Source of the DNA: Candidatus Rikenella faecigallinarum
Lineage (GTDB): Bacteria > Bacteroidota > Bacteroidia > Bacteroidales > Rikenellaceae
DNA length: 64,000 nt
Assembly (NCBI GenBank): GCA_019113395.1
Contig: DXHL01000019.1
Span: forward strand, 62,001 to 126,000
Direction of reading: 5' to 3'
This document shows, piece by piece, positions 44,239 to 53,209 of the stretch (the stretch's first letter is position 1; each line of letters opens with the position of its first letter). The position numbers and the translations under genes were made by a program. The notes under the pieces are model-generated. The model saw nothing but the letters and a program-made list of their open reading frames with translations. It ran no database searches and was not told the DNA's origin.

Positions 44239-46254
44239 ATGTTTCGTCGATTGTCTCACATCGTTTGTATCGTCCTGCTCGTCTGGGGAATCGGTAGCGC
44301 AGCAGCGGCTACCGTATCGAAGCCTTTCACCATCCCCGAAATCCGCGAATGGAGTGCCGGGAAAGGGTATTTTCAACCGCGTGAAACTACGCGCATTGTC
44401 TGCAGCAGTTCGGCCTCGGCCGAACTGCTGCAGGTGGCCGAGCGTTTTGCCGAGGATTATGAGGTGATGTTCGGACAGCGGCTGCCCGTGGTCCAGGGAC
44501 GGGGAACGAAGGGAGACTTTATTTTTGCTCTGGCCGATGACAAGGGACTGGGCGAAGAGGGTTACGCCGTGCGCATCACGGACCGTGTGCAGCTTACGGC
44601 TCCGACCACCCGCGGACTCTACTGGGGGACCCGCACGCTGCTCCAACTGGCCGACCAGAACGAAATGCAGACCCTGCCCAGCGGCACCATCCGCGACTGG
44701 CCCGACTACGCTTTTCGGGGGTTTATGCTTGACTGCGGACGAAAGTTTATCCCGCTCGACTACCTGCGGAAACTGGTCCGCATCATGGCCTACTACAAGT
44801 TGAACGTCCTCCAAATCCACCTCAACGACAACGGCTTCAAACAGTACTACGAACACAACTGGGACAAGACCTACTCGGCCTTTCGCCTCGAATCGGAGAC
44901 CTTCCCGGGGCTCACGGCCCGCGACGGGTCGTACTCCAAACGGGAGTTCATCGACCTGCAGCAAGAGGCGGCAGCCTGCGGCGTGGAGATAATCCCCGAG
45001 ATTGACATTCCGGCTCACTCCTTGGCCTTCACACAATACATGCCCGAAATCGGCAGCCGTGAGTACGGCATGGACCACCTCGACCTTTTTGCGCCGGAGA
45101 CCTACCGTTTCGCCGATGCCCTCTTTCGGGAGTACCTGACGGGCGACGAACCGGTCTTTATCGGCCCGCGCGTCCACATCGGAACCGACGAATATTCGAA
45201 TGCCCGCAAAGAGGTGGTCGAACAGTTCCGCGCCTTTACGGACCACTACATTCGCCTGGTCGAAGAGCTGGGGAAACAGGCCGTGGTGTGGGGAGCGCTG
45301 ACCCATGCGGCGGGAGAAACTCCCGTAAAGGCCGACAGCGTGATTATGAGCGCCTGGTACAACGGATATGCCGACCCGGCGGCCATGATGGAGGCGGGCT
45401 ACAAACTGGTAAGCATTCCGGACGGGATGGTTTACATTGTGCCTGCAGCGGGCTATTACCACGACTATCTGAACGAAGCCTACCTCTACGACCACTGGAC
45501 ACCCGCACATATTGGACAGGCCGTTTTTGAGGAGCGACACCCTTCGATACTCGGCGGCATGTTTGCCGTGTGGAACGACCATGTGGGGAACGGCATCTCG
45601 GTCAAAGACATCCATCATCGGCTTTTCCCTGCCCTGCAGACCCTGTCGGCCAAGATGTGGGACGGAACCCATGTTTCATTCGCTTATCCCGTGTTCAACA
45701 GCCTCCGCCAGCCGCTGGCCGAAGCCCCCGGGATTAACGAACGGGCACGGATTGGGCTGACTCCGACGTGTGTCTACACGCAGGCCGAGGTGCAGCCCGG
45801 CGACACACTCCCTTTTGCGGAGATTGGCTACGACTATACGGTCAGTTTCGACATCGAGGGAGGCCATGAAAGTCTAGGAGCCGTTCTGTTCCGCTCGCCG
45901 AACGCCACCTTCTACCTGAGCGACCCCATTGGCGGGATGATGGGCTTTGCACGCGACGGATACCTCAACACCTTCCGTTATCGGGTGCTGCCGGGCGAAA
46001 AGGCACACATCCGTATCGAGGGTGACAACCGCAGCACATCCCTCTATGTCAATGACCGCCTGGTCGAGGAGATGAACATCCAGCGGCGCTACTACAACAG
46101 CGGCCGCGACTCGATGAACTATGTCCGCACGCTGGTCTTCCCGCTGGAGGTGGCGGGTCGTTTCAACAGCCGCATCCACAACCTCACAATAGAGAACTAC
46201 CGGGTGAGCCGCTCTGCGTCTCCCGCCCGAAAAGAGGAGACCCCCGCCCGATGA
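44239..46254 (+). CDS. Exported GH20 beta-N-acetylhexosaminidase inside the efflux operon
   Basis: This 671-residue protein has a signal peptide (HIVCIVLLVWGIGSAAAA) and a GH20b-like domain. The GH20 barrel carries the catalytic pair Asp317-Glu318 in VHIGTDEYSN. It has the usual LQIHLNDNGF, IIPEIDIPAHS and an unusual C-terminal jelly-roll-like region (about residues 540-671). It would release terminal GlcNAc or GalNAc. The start was moved to MFRRLSHIV. Its stop overlaps the start of the next ABC ATPase gene as ATGA. Confidence 0.88.
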   Translation: MFRRLSHIVCIVLLVWGIGSAAAATVSKPFTIPEIREWSAGKGYFQPRETTRIVCSSSASAELLQVAERFAEDYEVMFGQRLPVVQGRGTKGDFIFALADDKGLGEEGYAVRITDRVQLTAPTTRGLYWGTRTLLQLADQNEMQTLPSGTIRDWPDYAFRGFMLDCGRKFIPLDYLRKLVRIMAYYKLNVLQIHLNDNGFKQYYEHNWDKTYSAFRLESETFPGLTARDGSYSKREFIDLQQEAAACGVEIIPEIDIPAHSLAFTQYMPEIGSREYGMDHLDLFAPETYRFADALFREYLTGDEPVFIGPRVHIGTDEYSNARKEVVEQFRAFTDHYIRLVEELGKQAVVWGALTHAAGETPVKADSVIMSAWYNGYADPAAMMEAGYKLVSIPDGMVYIVPAAGYYHDYLNEAYLYDHWTPAHIGQAVFEERHPSILGGMFAVWNDHVGNGISVKDIHHRLFPALQTLSAKMWDGTHVSFAYPVFNSLRQPLAEAPGINERARIGLTPTCVYTQAEVQPGDTLPFAEIGYDYTVSFDIEGGHESLGAVLFRSPNATFYLSDPIGGMMGFARDGYLNTFRYRVLPGEKAHIRIEGDNRSTSLYVNDRLVEEMNIQRRYYNSGRDSMNYVRTLVFPLEVAGRFNSRIHNLTIENYRVSRSASPARKEETPAR

Positions 46255-47222
46255 TTGAAGCCAAAGGGATAACCAAACGCCGAGGGCAGACGCTGGCACT
46301 GGAAAACGTATCGCTCAGCGTTCCCGCAGGCTCCATCCACGGCCTGATAGGGGCGGTGGGAGCGGGGAAAAGTACGCTCTTCGAGATACTGGTGACCCTG
46401 CTTCGTCCCGACAGTGGAGAAGCTACGGTGGGAGGGTACGACATTGCCCGGGAGTGGCGCGCAGTGCGACGGACGGTGGGGTATATGCCTGCTGTCTTTT
46501 CGCTTTACGGAGACCTCACAGTGGCTGAAAATCTGCGCTTCTTTGCCCGCATCTACCATCAGGACCCGACTCACATCCGAAAATTGGTGGGCGAGATTTG
46601 GTCGCAAATCGAGCCCTTCTCGAACCGCCCCGCAGCACACCTCTCGGGAGGCATGAAACAGAAACTGGCTCTCTGCTGCGCCATGGTACACGACCCGCAG
46701 GTGCTGATGCTCGACGAACCCACCACGGGCGTAGACCCCACCTCGCGCCATGAGTTTTGGACGGCGCTGCACCGATTGGCCGACCAGGGAAAGACCATCC
46801 TGGTCTCGACCTCCTACATGGACGAGGCGGCACAATGCGACCGCATCACCCTGCTGCACGAGGGGAGTACGCTGGCCACGTTGGCTCCGCACGAAGCTCC
46901 GGACCTCTATCACGGCACCCTGTACGAAATCACGCTGCAGGAGGGGAGCCTCGGGAGTGAGAGACTGCTGCCGCTGCTGCGCGACTGGTCGCTGAGCCGC
47001 GGCTGCTACTCCTTCGGCGACCGCATCCACCTGAGCATCGCCCTGCCCGATATCCGCACCGAAACCGTCGAGAGCTACCTCCGCGGACAGGGTGTTTCCG
47101 TAGAGGGCCTGCATATTGTCCCCGTCCGTCCATCGGTCGAAGACCTCTTTATACAACTCGCCTCGAAGGGCGAAACCACCGACTCGCTGAACCCCGATAC
47201 AACAAACGCCTTGCATGCCTAA
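46251..47222 (+). CDS. ABC transporter ATPase 1 (first half of a YbhF-like pair)
   Basis: This 323-residue ATPase has Walker A GAVGAGKST (34-42), signature LSGGMKQKL (131-139) and Walker B LMLDEPTTGVD. The usual switch histidine is replaced (VSTSYMDEA, where most have THYMDEA). The C-terminal extension is about 90 residues. With the following gene it forms the two halves that are fused in YbhF/RbbA-type proteins. It is translationally coupled to the GH20 gene and overlaps ATPase 2 by 8 nt. Confidence 0.9.
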   Translation: MIEAKGITKRRGQTLALENVSLSVPAGSIHGLIGAVGAGKSTLFEILVTLLRPDSGEATVGGYDIAREWRAVRRTVGYMPAVFSLYGDLTVAENLRFFARIYHQDPTHIRKLVGEIWSQIEPFSNRPAAHLSGGMKQKLALCCAMVHDPQVLMLDEPTTGVDPTSRHEFWTALHRLADQGKTILVSTSYMDEAAQCDRITLLHEGSTLATLAPHEAPDLYHGTLYEITLQEGSLGSERLLPLLRDWSLSRGCYSFGDRIHLSIALPDIRTETVESYLRGQGVSVEGLHIVPVRPSVEDLFIQLASKGETTDSLNPDTTNALHA

Positions 47223-47985
47223 TTCCACCATTACCGCTCAAGCCCTCACGCGTCGTTTCGGCAGCTTCACGGCTGTGGATGCGCTCACCTTTTCGGTCGA
47301 GCGGGGGGAGGTATTCGGCTTTTTGGGAGCAAACGGAGCCGGGAAAACAACCGCCATCCGGATGTTGTGCGGTTTGCTGAAGCCGACCTCGGGGAGCGCT
47401 CTGGTGGCAGGGTATGACGTAGCCCGACACCCCGAACAGGTCAAACGACGCATCGGGTACATGAGCCAACGGTTTTCGCTCTACGACGACCTCACCGTAC
47501 ACGAAAACCTCCAAACCTTTGGCACCATCTATGGGTTAGGGCGTTCGGCTCTGCGCGAACGAATCGCGGAGATGTACCGCCGACTCGAGATGGAGCCGCT
47601 CCGAGGCCGAATGGTGGGGAGTCTGCCCCCGGGGTGGAAACAGAAAATTGCGTTGGCAGCGGCCATGCTGCACCGCCCGCAGGTACTGTTTCTGGACGAG
47701 CCGACCGGCGGCGTGGACCCGCTCGGACGGCGCAACTTTTGGGAGTTGATATTGGATGCAGCCGCCGAGGGGACTACCGTACTGGTCACCACTCACTACC
47801 TGGACGAAGCCCTCTACTGCCACCGTACGCTTATCATGGCCGACGGACAGATGAAAGCGCTCGACTCTCCGCGCCGCCTGATGGAGCAGCACGGGGTCAG
47901 CACCATGGATGAACTTTTTGGCCGCCTCATACGACCCCAAGACTCGGCCGCAAACCACGCTACACCCTCATCGGAACAACCATAG
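47215..47985 (+). CDS. ABC transporter ATPase 2 (second half of a YbhF-like pair)
   Basis: This 256-residue ATPase has intact Walker A GANGAGKTT (38-46), Walker B VLFLDEPTGGVDP and switch histidine THYLDEA (His194). Its signature is degenerate (GSLPPGWKQKIALA instead of LSGGQ). The defects in the two ATPases are complementary, suggesting a heterodimer with one weak site. The permease gene starts 2 nt after its stop. Confidence 0.9.
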   Translation: MPNSTITAQALTRRFGSFTAVDALTFSVERGEVFGFLGANGAGKTTAIRMLCGLLKPTSGSALVAGYDVARHPEQVKRRIGYMSQRFSLYDDLTVHENLQTFGTIYGLGRSALRERIAEMYRRLEMEPLRGRMVGSLPPGWKQKIALAAAMLHRPQVLFLDEPTGGVDPLGRRNFWELILDAAAEGTTVLVTTHYLDEALYCHRTLIMADGQMKALDSPRRLMEQHGVSTMDELFGRLIRPQDSAANHATPSSEQP

Positions 47986-47987
47986 CC

Positions 47988-49118
47988 ATGCAGAGCAGTT
48001 TTGTCACATTCATGAACAAAGAGTGGCGCCACATCCTGCGGGAGCGGCGAACACTGGTGATGATTTTTGCCATTCCGCTGGCCCTGGTGCTGCTTTTCGG
48101 CTACGTGATTTCGACCGACATCGACCACACGCCGATTGCCGTATTGGACTCATCGCACGGCGACCCCCTGGCACGAAAACTGATGCACAAACTCTCGGCA
48201 GCCGACCAGTTTCACATTGTGGACCAGGTGAATTGCGAAGCCGACATCGACCGCGCCTTCAAACGGGGAGTGGTGAAGATGGTGGTGGTCATTCCGTCGG
48301 ACATCGGTTCCGACGCACGCCGATACGGAGGAGCAGAGGTGCAACTGGTGACTGACGCTTCGGACCTGAATGTGGCAACCACCGTGATTAGCTATGCCAC
48401 GGCCATTATCTCCGACCTCAACGCCGAACTCAATACCCAGGCGGGTCATTTGACGGCTGACCAGCCCGTGCTGCGAACCAACGTGCGGATGATGTACAAC
48501 CCGGAACTCAAATCGGCCTATATGTTCGTCCCGGGGGTGATTGCCCTGATTGTGATGATTGTGGCCGCCATGATGACCTCCGTGACACTGGCACGCGAAA
48601 AAGAGAGCGGTACGCTCCGCCTGCTGACCGTGTCGCCGCTCAAGGCGCACACGATTGTACTGGGGAAAATGGTCCCCTACTTTATCCTCACCGCCGTCAT
48701 TACCGGGCTGATTATGGTGCTCGGCACGTGGGTCTTCGAGGTGCCGTGCTACGGCACGCTGTGGGGAGTGGCGCTGCTCTGCTCGCTCTTTATCCTCGCA
48801 GCCATCGCCCTCGGCATCCTCATCTCGTCGCTGGTCAAAACCCAACAGTCGGCCCTCACCTCGTCGCTGCTTGGGCTTTTCCTGCCGACTATGCTCCTCT
48901 CGGGCTTCATCTTCCCCATCAGCAACATGCCGCAGGTGATGCAGGGACTTTGTCAGGTGGTGCCCGCCACCTGGTTTATCGAAGGCATCAAGGGACTGAT
49001 GCTCAAGGGACAGACCGTCACAGAACTCTGGCTGCCGATGACCGTGCTGGGCGGAATGACCCTCGTACTGGGCGGAGGGGCACTCTGGATGTTCGCCCGC
49101 CGTACACGACCCCGATAG
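47988..49118 (+). CDS. ABC-2 type efflux permease
   Basis: This 376-residue permease has an N-terminal helix (TLVMIFAIPLALVLLFGYVI), a periplasmic domain of about 130 residues and five C-terminal membrane segments with the ABC-2 signature (REKESGTLRLLTVSP; LLSGFIFPISNMP). It resembles YbhR/YbhS. The classical system has two permeases, and only one is encoded here, so it may work as a homodimer. Substrates of this family include drugs and cations. No substrate can be assigned. Confidence 0.9.
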   Translation: MQSSFVTFMNKEWRHILRERRTLVMIFAIPLALVLLFGYVISTDIDHTPIAVLDSSHGDPLARKLMHKLSAADQFHIVDQVNCEADIDRAFKRGVVKMVVVIPSDIGSDARRYGGAEVQLVTDASDLNVATTVISYATAIISDLNAELNTQAGHLTADQPVLRTNVRMMYNPELKSAYMFVPGVIALIVMIVAAMMTSVTLAREKESGTLRLLTVSPLKAHTIVLGKMVPYFILTAVITGLIMVLGTWVFEVPCYGTLWGVALLCSLFILAAIALGILISSLVKTQQSALTSSLLGLFLPTMLLSGFIFPISNMPQVMQGLCQVVPATWFIEGIKGLMLKGQTVTELWLPMTVLGGMTLVLGGGALWMFARRTRPR

Positions 49119-49171
49119 ACGATGCTACACAACATACTATTTGGCGTATAATCACGTTAGAAAATAAAAAC

Positions 49172-49519
49172 ATGGACAGAGAAGAATCAACCCGGCAACA
49201 GAAAGTCGGACGACAGATACAGAAAGACATCAGCGACATTTTTCTGAAGGAGGCGCGACACCTCGTACAGGGAGTTATGGTTACCGTTTCGAAGGTGCGG
49301 GTCAGCCCCGACCTGACCTTTGCGAAGGTCTATCTGAGCATCTTCCCCTTCGACAAGGGCGAAACGACTCTCGCCACCCTCAAGGAGAACATCCCGATGA
49401 TACGTTACGAACTGGGGAAACGCGTGCGGAACCAGTTGCGGACAGTGCCCGAAGTGGCTTTTGCCCTCGACGATTCGCTGGAATACGTAGACCGCATCGA
49501 AAAACTGATAAAAGCGTAA
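49172..49519 (+). CDS. rbfA: Ribosome-binding factor A
   Basis: This 115-residue KH-like protein binds the 30S subunit and helps mature the 16S rRNA 5' end. It has RQQKVGRQIQKDISDIFLKE, VTVSKVRVSPDLTFAKVYLSIF and FALDDSLEYVDRIEKLI. The ORF track shows a longer frame from 48728, but that part lies inside the permease gene; the family start is MDREESTRQQ at 49172. A weak inverted repeat (GGAGCCTC/GAGGCTCC) follows. Confidence 0.93.
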   Translation: MDREESTRQQKVGRQIQKDISDIFLKEARHLVQGVMVTVSKVRVSPDLTFAKVYLSIFPFDKGETTLATLKENIPMIRYELGKRVRNQLRTVPEVAFALDDSLEYVDRIEKLIKA

Positions 49520-49583
49520 CACACACCTCGGAGCCTCCATCGCTCTACACGAGGCTCCTCACCCGTCACACAAACCGACCCTT

Positions 49584-51890
49584 ATGCAACGCTCCCGCTC
49601 TTTCCTGCGCATGGTGCTGGCCTTAGCCAGCGCGTGGACGGTAACCGCCTGCGGAACACAGGAGGTTACTCCGCCTGCCGTTCATATCATTCCCCAACCG
49701 GCCTCAATCACCACCGGGCAAGGCGTTTTCAAACTCAAAAGCGGCATGACCATTGCCGCCGACTCCTCGCTGGAGCGGGTAGCCGACTACCTCGACCAGA
49801 CACTGCGCAACACCTCAGCCCTGCAAATGGAACGGGCAGAGGCGGGCGAGGCGGGCAACATCAACCTGCGGCTGGGGCTCGACCATCCGAGTCGGGAGGC
49901 TTATACGCTGACGGTCGATGCCGACGGAATAACGATTCAGGGGGCAACGCCTCGGGGTGTGCAGATGGGTATTGCCACGCTGCGGCAGCTGATTCCGTTG
50001 GATTCGCGCGACAGCCGTATTCCCTACGTGACGATAAGCGACGCGCCACGCTTCGAGTGGCGCGGCGCCCTGCTCGACGTCAGCCGACACTTCTACACGC
50101 CGGAGCAGGTCAAACGGTTCCTCGACCTGATGGCCCGCTACAAGCTCAACAAATTCCACTGGCACTTGACCGACGACCAGGGGTGGCGCATCGAAATCAA
50201 GCAATATCCGCTGCTGACCGAACGGGGCGCATGGCGAAAGTTGAACAGCCAGGACAGCACCTGCCTCGAGATGGCGGCACGGGAAGAGAACCCCGACATG
50301 CTGCTGCCGCAGGAGTTGATGCGGGTCGTGGATGGCGATACACTCTACGGCGGATACTATACCCAGCAGGAGATTCGCGACATTGTGGCCTATGCGGCCG
50401 AACGCGGTATTGACGTCATTCCCGAACTCGATATGCCGGGACACCTGATGGGGGCCCAACAGGGCTACCCGTGGATAACCTGCACCGGAGAGTCGAGCTG
50501 GGGCAAGAGTTTCTCGTCGCCCTTGTGCCCGGGAAAAGACTCGGCTCTGATGTTCGTCAAAAATGTCTATAGCGAAGTCTTTTCGCTCTTCCCCTACCGC
50601 TACGTGCACCTGGGCGCCGACGAGGTCGAAAAGACCAACTGGAAACAGTGCCCCGACTGTCAGGCCCGTATCAAAAAGTATGACCTAAAGGACGAAAACG
50701 GTCTTCAGGCCTGGTTCGTGCACGACATGGAACGCCACTTCAACGCCAACGGCAAACAACTTATCGGCTGGGACGAGATTGTGGAGGGCGGTTTATCCCC
50801 GACGGCAACGATTACGTGGTGGCGCGACTGGGCGCCGACCGCCGTCCCGACCGCAACGGCTCAGGGCAATCAGGTTATCCTGTGCCCCGATTTTCTGCTC
50901 TATCTGGACTTTATCGAGCAGCCGAACGACCTGCGGCGCATCTACGAAACCGAACCTACGACCTACCGTGCCGACTGGAATCTCACTCCCGAACAGCAAC
51001 GGAACATTTGGGGTGTGCAGGCCAACATATGGTGCGAACGCATCCCGAGCGAACGGCGGATGCAGTATCAGGCGCTGCCGCGGCTGCTGGCCTTGAGCGA
51101 GATGGGCTGGAGTCGGCCCGAGGTGAAGTCGTGGGAAGATTTCGAGCAGCGTTTTGCGGTTCAGGTCGATTATTTTGACCGCCACGGCATCAACTACCGC
51201 ATCCCGACGCTGACGGGTTTCAACGACCTGAATGTGTTTGTAGATACGGCGATTGTCGAGGTGAAGAGCCTGCTGCCGAACATCACCATTCGCTATACGA
51301 CGGACGGAACAACGCCTACGGCTGAATCGGCGGTATACCAGGAGCCGCTCACCGTTACCGAGAGCCGGACGCTGCAATTCCGCCCGTTCCGACCAGACGG
51401 CACGGCCGGAGAGACGCAAAAGGCCGAGTATCGCAAAGAACCGCTATCGGCAGCGCGGACACTGCCCGACGAGGAAGAGATGGAAACAGGAATTCGGATG
51501 ATGTATCACGAGTTCAAGGGTCGGCGCTGCGAGGAGATTGCCGATGCCAAGGTTGTACGTCGTTATACGCTGGACAGCATTACCATTCCCTCACGGATTC
51601 ATGAGTGGTTGGGCTTAATTTATAGCGGGTGGTTCGAGGTACCCACGGACGGGGTTTACACGTTTGCCCTGACCTCGAACGACGGGTCACGCCTCTGGAT
51701 TGACGACCAACTGATTATTGACAACGACGGCCCCCACAGCGAGATACGCAAAACGGGACAACGCGCCCTGGCCAAAGGGTGGCACGAGGTGCGGGTCGAA
51801 TACTTCGACATGAACAACGGCGGCATGGTTTCGCTGCAGTGGGCGCCTCCGGGCGAGGCATTGCGGACCATGACCGGTTTTATGCACTAA
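49584..51890 (+). CDS. GH20 beta-N-acetylhexosaminidase lipoprotein with PA14 domain
   Basis: This 768-residue protein has lipobox VTAC (cysteine 23). A GH20b domain (about 30-150) and the GH20 barrel (about 155-500) follow, with the catalytic Asp346-Glu347 in HLGADEVEKTNW and FHWHLTDDQGWRIEI. Then come a chitobiase-C-terminal-like beta domain (ITIRYTTDGTTPTAES) and a PA14 domain at the C-terminus (YSGWFEVPTDGVYTFALTSNDGSRLWID). PA14 binds carbohydrates in many glycosidases. It is the second GH20 in 6 kb. Confidence 0.95.
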   Translation: MQRSRSFLRMVLALASAWTVTACGTQEVTPPAVHIIPQPASITTGQGVFKLKSGMTIAADSSLERVADYLDQTLRNTSALQMERAEAGEAGNINLRLGLDHPSREAYTLTVDADGITIQGATPRGVQMGIATLRQLIPLDSRDSRIPYVTISDAPRFEWRGALLDVSRHFYTPEQVKRFLDLMARYKLNKFHWHLTDDQGWRIEIKQYPLLTERGAWRKLNSQDSTCLEMAAREENPDMLLPQELMRVVDGDTLYGGYYTQQEIRDIVAYAAERGIDVIPELDMPGHLMGAQQGYPWITCTGESSWGKSFSSPLCPGKDSALMFVKNVYSEVFSLFPYRYVHLGADEVEKTNWKQCPDCQARIKKYDLKDENGLQAWFVHDMERHFNANGKQLIGWDEIVEGGLSPTATITWWRDWAPTAVPTATAQGNQVILCPDFLLYLDFIEQPNDLRRIYETEPTTYRADWNLTPEQQRNIWGVQANIWCERIPSERRMQYQALPRLLALSEMGWSRPEVKSWEDFEQRFAVQVDYFDRHGINYRIPTLTGFNDLNVFVDTAIVEVKSLLPNITIRYTTDGTTPTAESAVYQEPLTVTESRTLQFRPFRPDGTAGETQKAEYRKEPLSAARTLPDEEEMETGIRMMYHEFKGRRCEEIADAKVVRRYTLDSITIPSRIHEWLGLIYSGWFEVPTDGVYTFALTSNDGSRLWIDDQLIIDNDGPHSEIRKTGQRALAKGWHEVRVEYFDMNNGGMVSLQWAPPGEALRTMTGFMH

Positions 51891-51947
51891 CCTGCCTGTC
51901 CCAACGACTTTTCACCCAACACTCACTGACCCTAAAGACATACGGAG

Positions 51948-52607
51948 ATGAAATTCTTTTTGGACACCGCCAACCTCGAGCAGATACGTGAGGGGATGGC
52001 ACTCGGCATTATCGATGGCGTAACGACCAATCCCTCGTTGATGGCCAAGGAGGGTATTGAAGGTACGGAGGCCGTGCGGGCACACTATCGGCGCATCTGC
52101 GAACTGGTACAGGGGGATGTGAGCGCCGAGGTGCTGAGCACGGATTACGAGGGGATGATTGCCGAGGGAGCCGCTCTGGCGGCGCTCGATGAACACATCG
52201 TGGTGAAGGTGCCCTGCACCGAAGCGGGGATTCGGGCTATCCGCCACTTTGCCAATCGGAATATCAGCACAAACTGCACGCTGATATTCTCGTTGGGACA
52301 GGCCGTACTGGCAGCTAAGGCGGGGGCTTCATACGTATCGCCTTTCGTGGGCCGGCTGGACGACATCTCGGAAGATGGCGTGGGGCTGGTAGCCTCGATT
52401 GTCGAGACATTCCAGACTTACGGTTACGACCGAAACTGCCAGGTGCTGGCGGCCTCGATACGCCACACGCGCCACATCATCGACTGCATGGAGGTAGGAG
52501 CCGACGTGGTGACCTCGCCGTTGAAAGCGATTTTGGGACTGCTGCAACACCCGCTGACAGACAAGGGGCTGGCGCAATTTGTGCGCGACAGCGAAAAATT
52601 GCGGTAG
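51948..52607 (+). CDS. Transaldolase/fructose-6-phosphate aldolase-like protein
   Basis: This 219-residue TIM-barrel class I aldolase of the small transaldolase (FSA/TalC) group has MKFFLDTANLEQIREG, the GVTTNPSLMAKEG loop, and the Schiff-base lysine in IVVKVPCTEAG. SPFVGRLDDI and TSPLKAILGLLQHPLTDKGL are family landmarks. Transaldolase and fructose-6-phosphate aldolase activities cannot be told apart by eye. It ends in a bidirectional stem-loop. Confidence 0.93.
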   Translation: MKFFLDTANLEQIREGMALGIIDGVTTNPSLMAKEGIEGTEAVRAHYRRICELVQGDVSAEVLSTDYEGMIAEGAALAALDEHIVVKVPCTEAGIRAIRHFANRNISTNCTLIFSLGQAVLAAKAGASYVSPFVGRLDDISEDGVGLVASIVETFQTYGYDRNCQVLAASIRHTRHIIDCMEVGADVVTSPLKAILGLLQHPLTDKGLAQFVRDSEKLR

Positions 52608-52652
52608 TTCCGCACGGGACAATACATTCGGGGCAATACCCCTCATACCGCA

Positions 52653-52688
52653 GCGGGGGCGATACACACTCTTGTGTATCGCCCCCGC
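52653..52688. terminator. Perfect 16-bp stem-loop, bidirectional
   Basis: GCGGGGGCGATACACA, loop CTCT, and its exact complement lie between the converging aldolase and deaminase genes. Confidence 0.8.
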
Positions 52689-52714
52689 CACTGTTTATGG
52701 CCTTCCACGGTAGG

Positions 52715-53158
52715 TTACGGCAGCGCCTCCTCCGATACCTTCACCACCTCGATGCCCGCACGCTCCAACAACTCCACCCCGTCCCGCGAATGGTAGTCGT
52801 CACAAAAGACCACACGCCGTATCCCCGCCTGAATAATCAGTTTAGCACACTCGATACAGGGCGATGCCGTCACATACAACGTCGCCCCGAGCGAACTGTT
52901 GTTCGACTTGGCCACCTTGGTAATGGCATTGGCCTCGGCGTGCAGCACATAGGGTTTGGTGAGCCCCGTTGCCTCGTCCTCACACACGTTCTCAAAGCCC
53001 TGCGGCGTACCGTTGTACCCGTCCGAGATAATCATCTTGTCGCGCACAATCAGTGCCCCCACCTGCCGCCGCACGCAATAGGAGTTCTCGGCCCATATCC
53101 GCGCCATGCGGATATAGCGGCTGTCGAGCAATCGTTGTTTCTGTTCCTGATATCCCAT
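52715..53158 (-). CDS. dCMP/cytidine-type deaminase
   Basis: This 147-residue zinc deaminase has the HAEANA motif (VLHAEANAITK) and PCIECAK, which supply the zinc ligands and catalytic glutamate. The N-terminus RYIRMARIWAENSYCVRRQVGALIV and GYNGTPQGFEN match deoxycytidylate deaminases of Bacteroidota, which make dUMP for thymidylate. It lies 51 nt downstream of the dehydrogenase gene on the same strand. Confidence 0.93.
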   Translation of the reverse strand: MGYQEQKQRLLDSRYIRMARIWAENSYCVRRQVGALIVRDKMIISDGYNGTPQGFENVCEDEATGLTKPYVLHAEANAITKVAKSNNSSLGATLYVTASPCIECAKLIIQAGIRRVVFCDDYHSRDGVELLERAGIEVVKVSEEALP

Positions 53159-53209
53159 CTGTCAAGAAAAGGGTATTATATGCCCTGTCGTATCGTAAGG
53201 TCTCGCGGA

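Noticed and set aside
52715-53158. Reading the dCMP deaminase as a ComE or tRNA adenosine deaminase
   Set aside because: The HAE and PCxxC motifs are shared, but the N-terminal RYIRMARIWAENSYCVRRQVGA and length fit dCMP deaminase.
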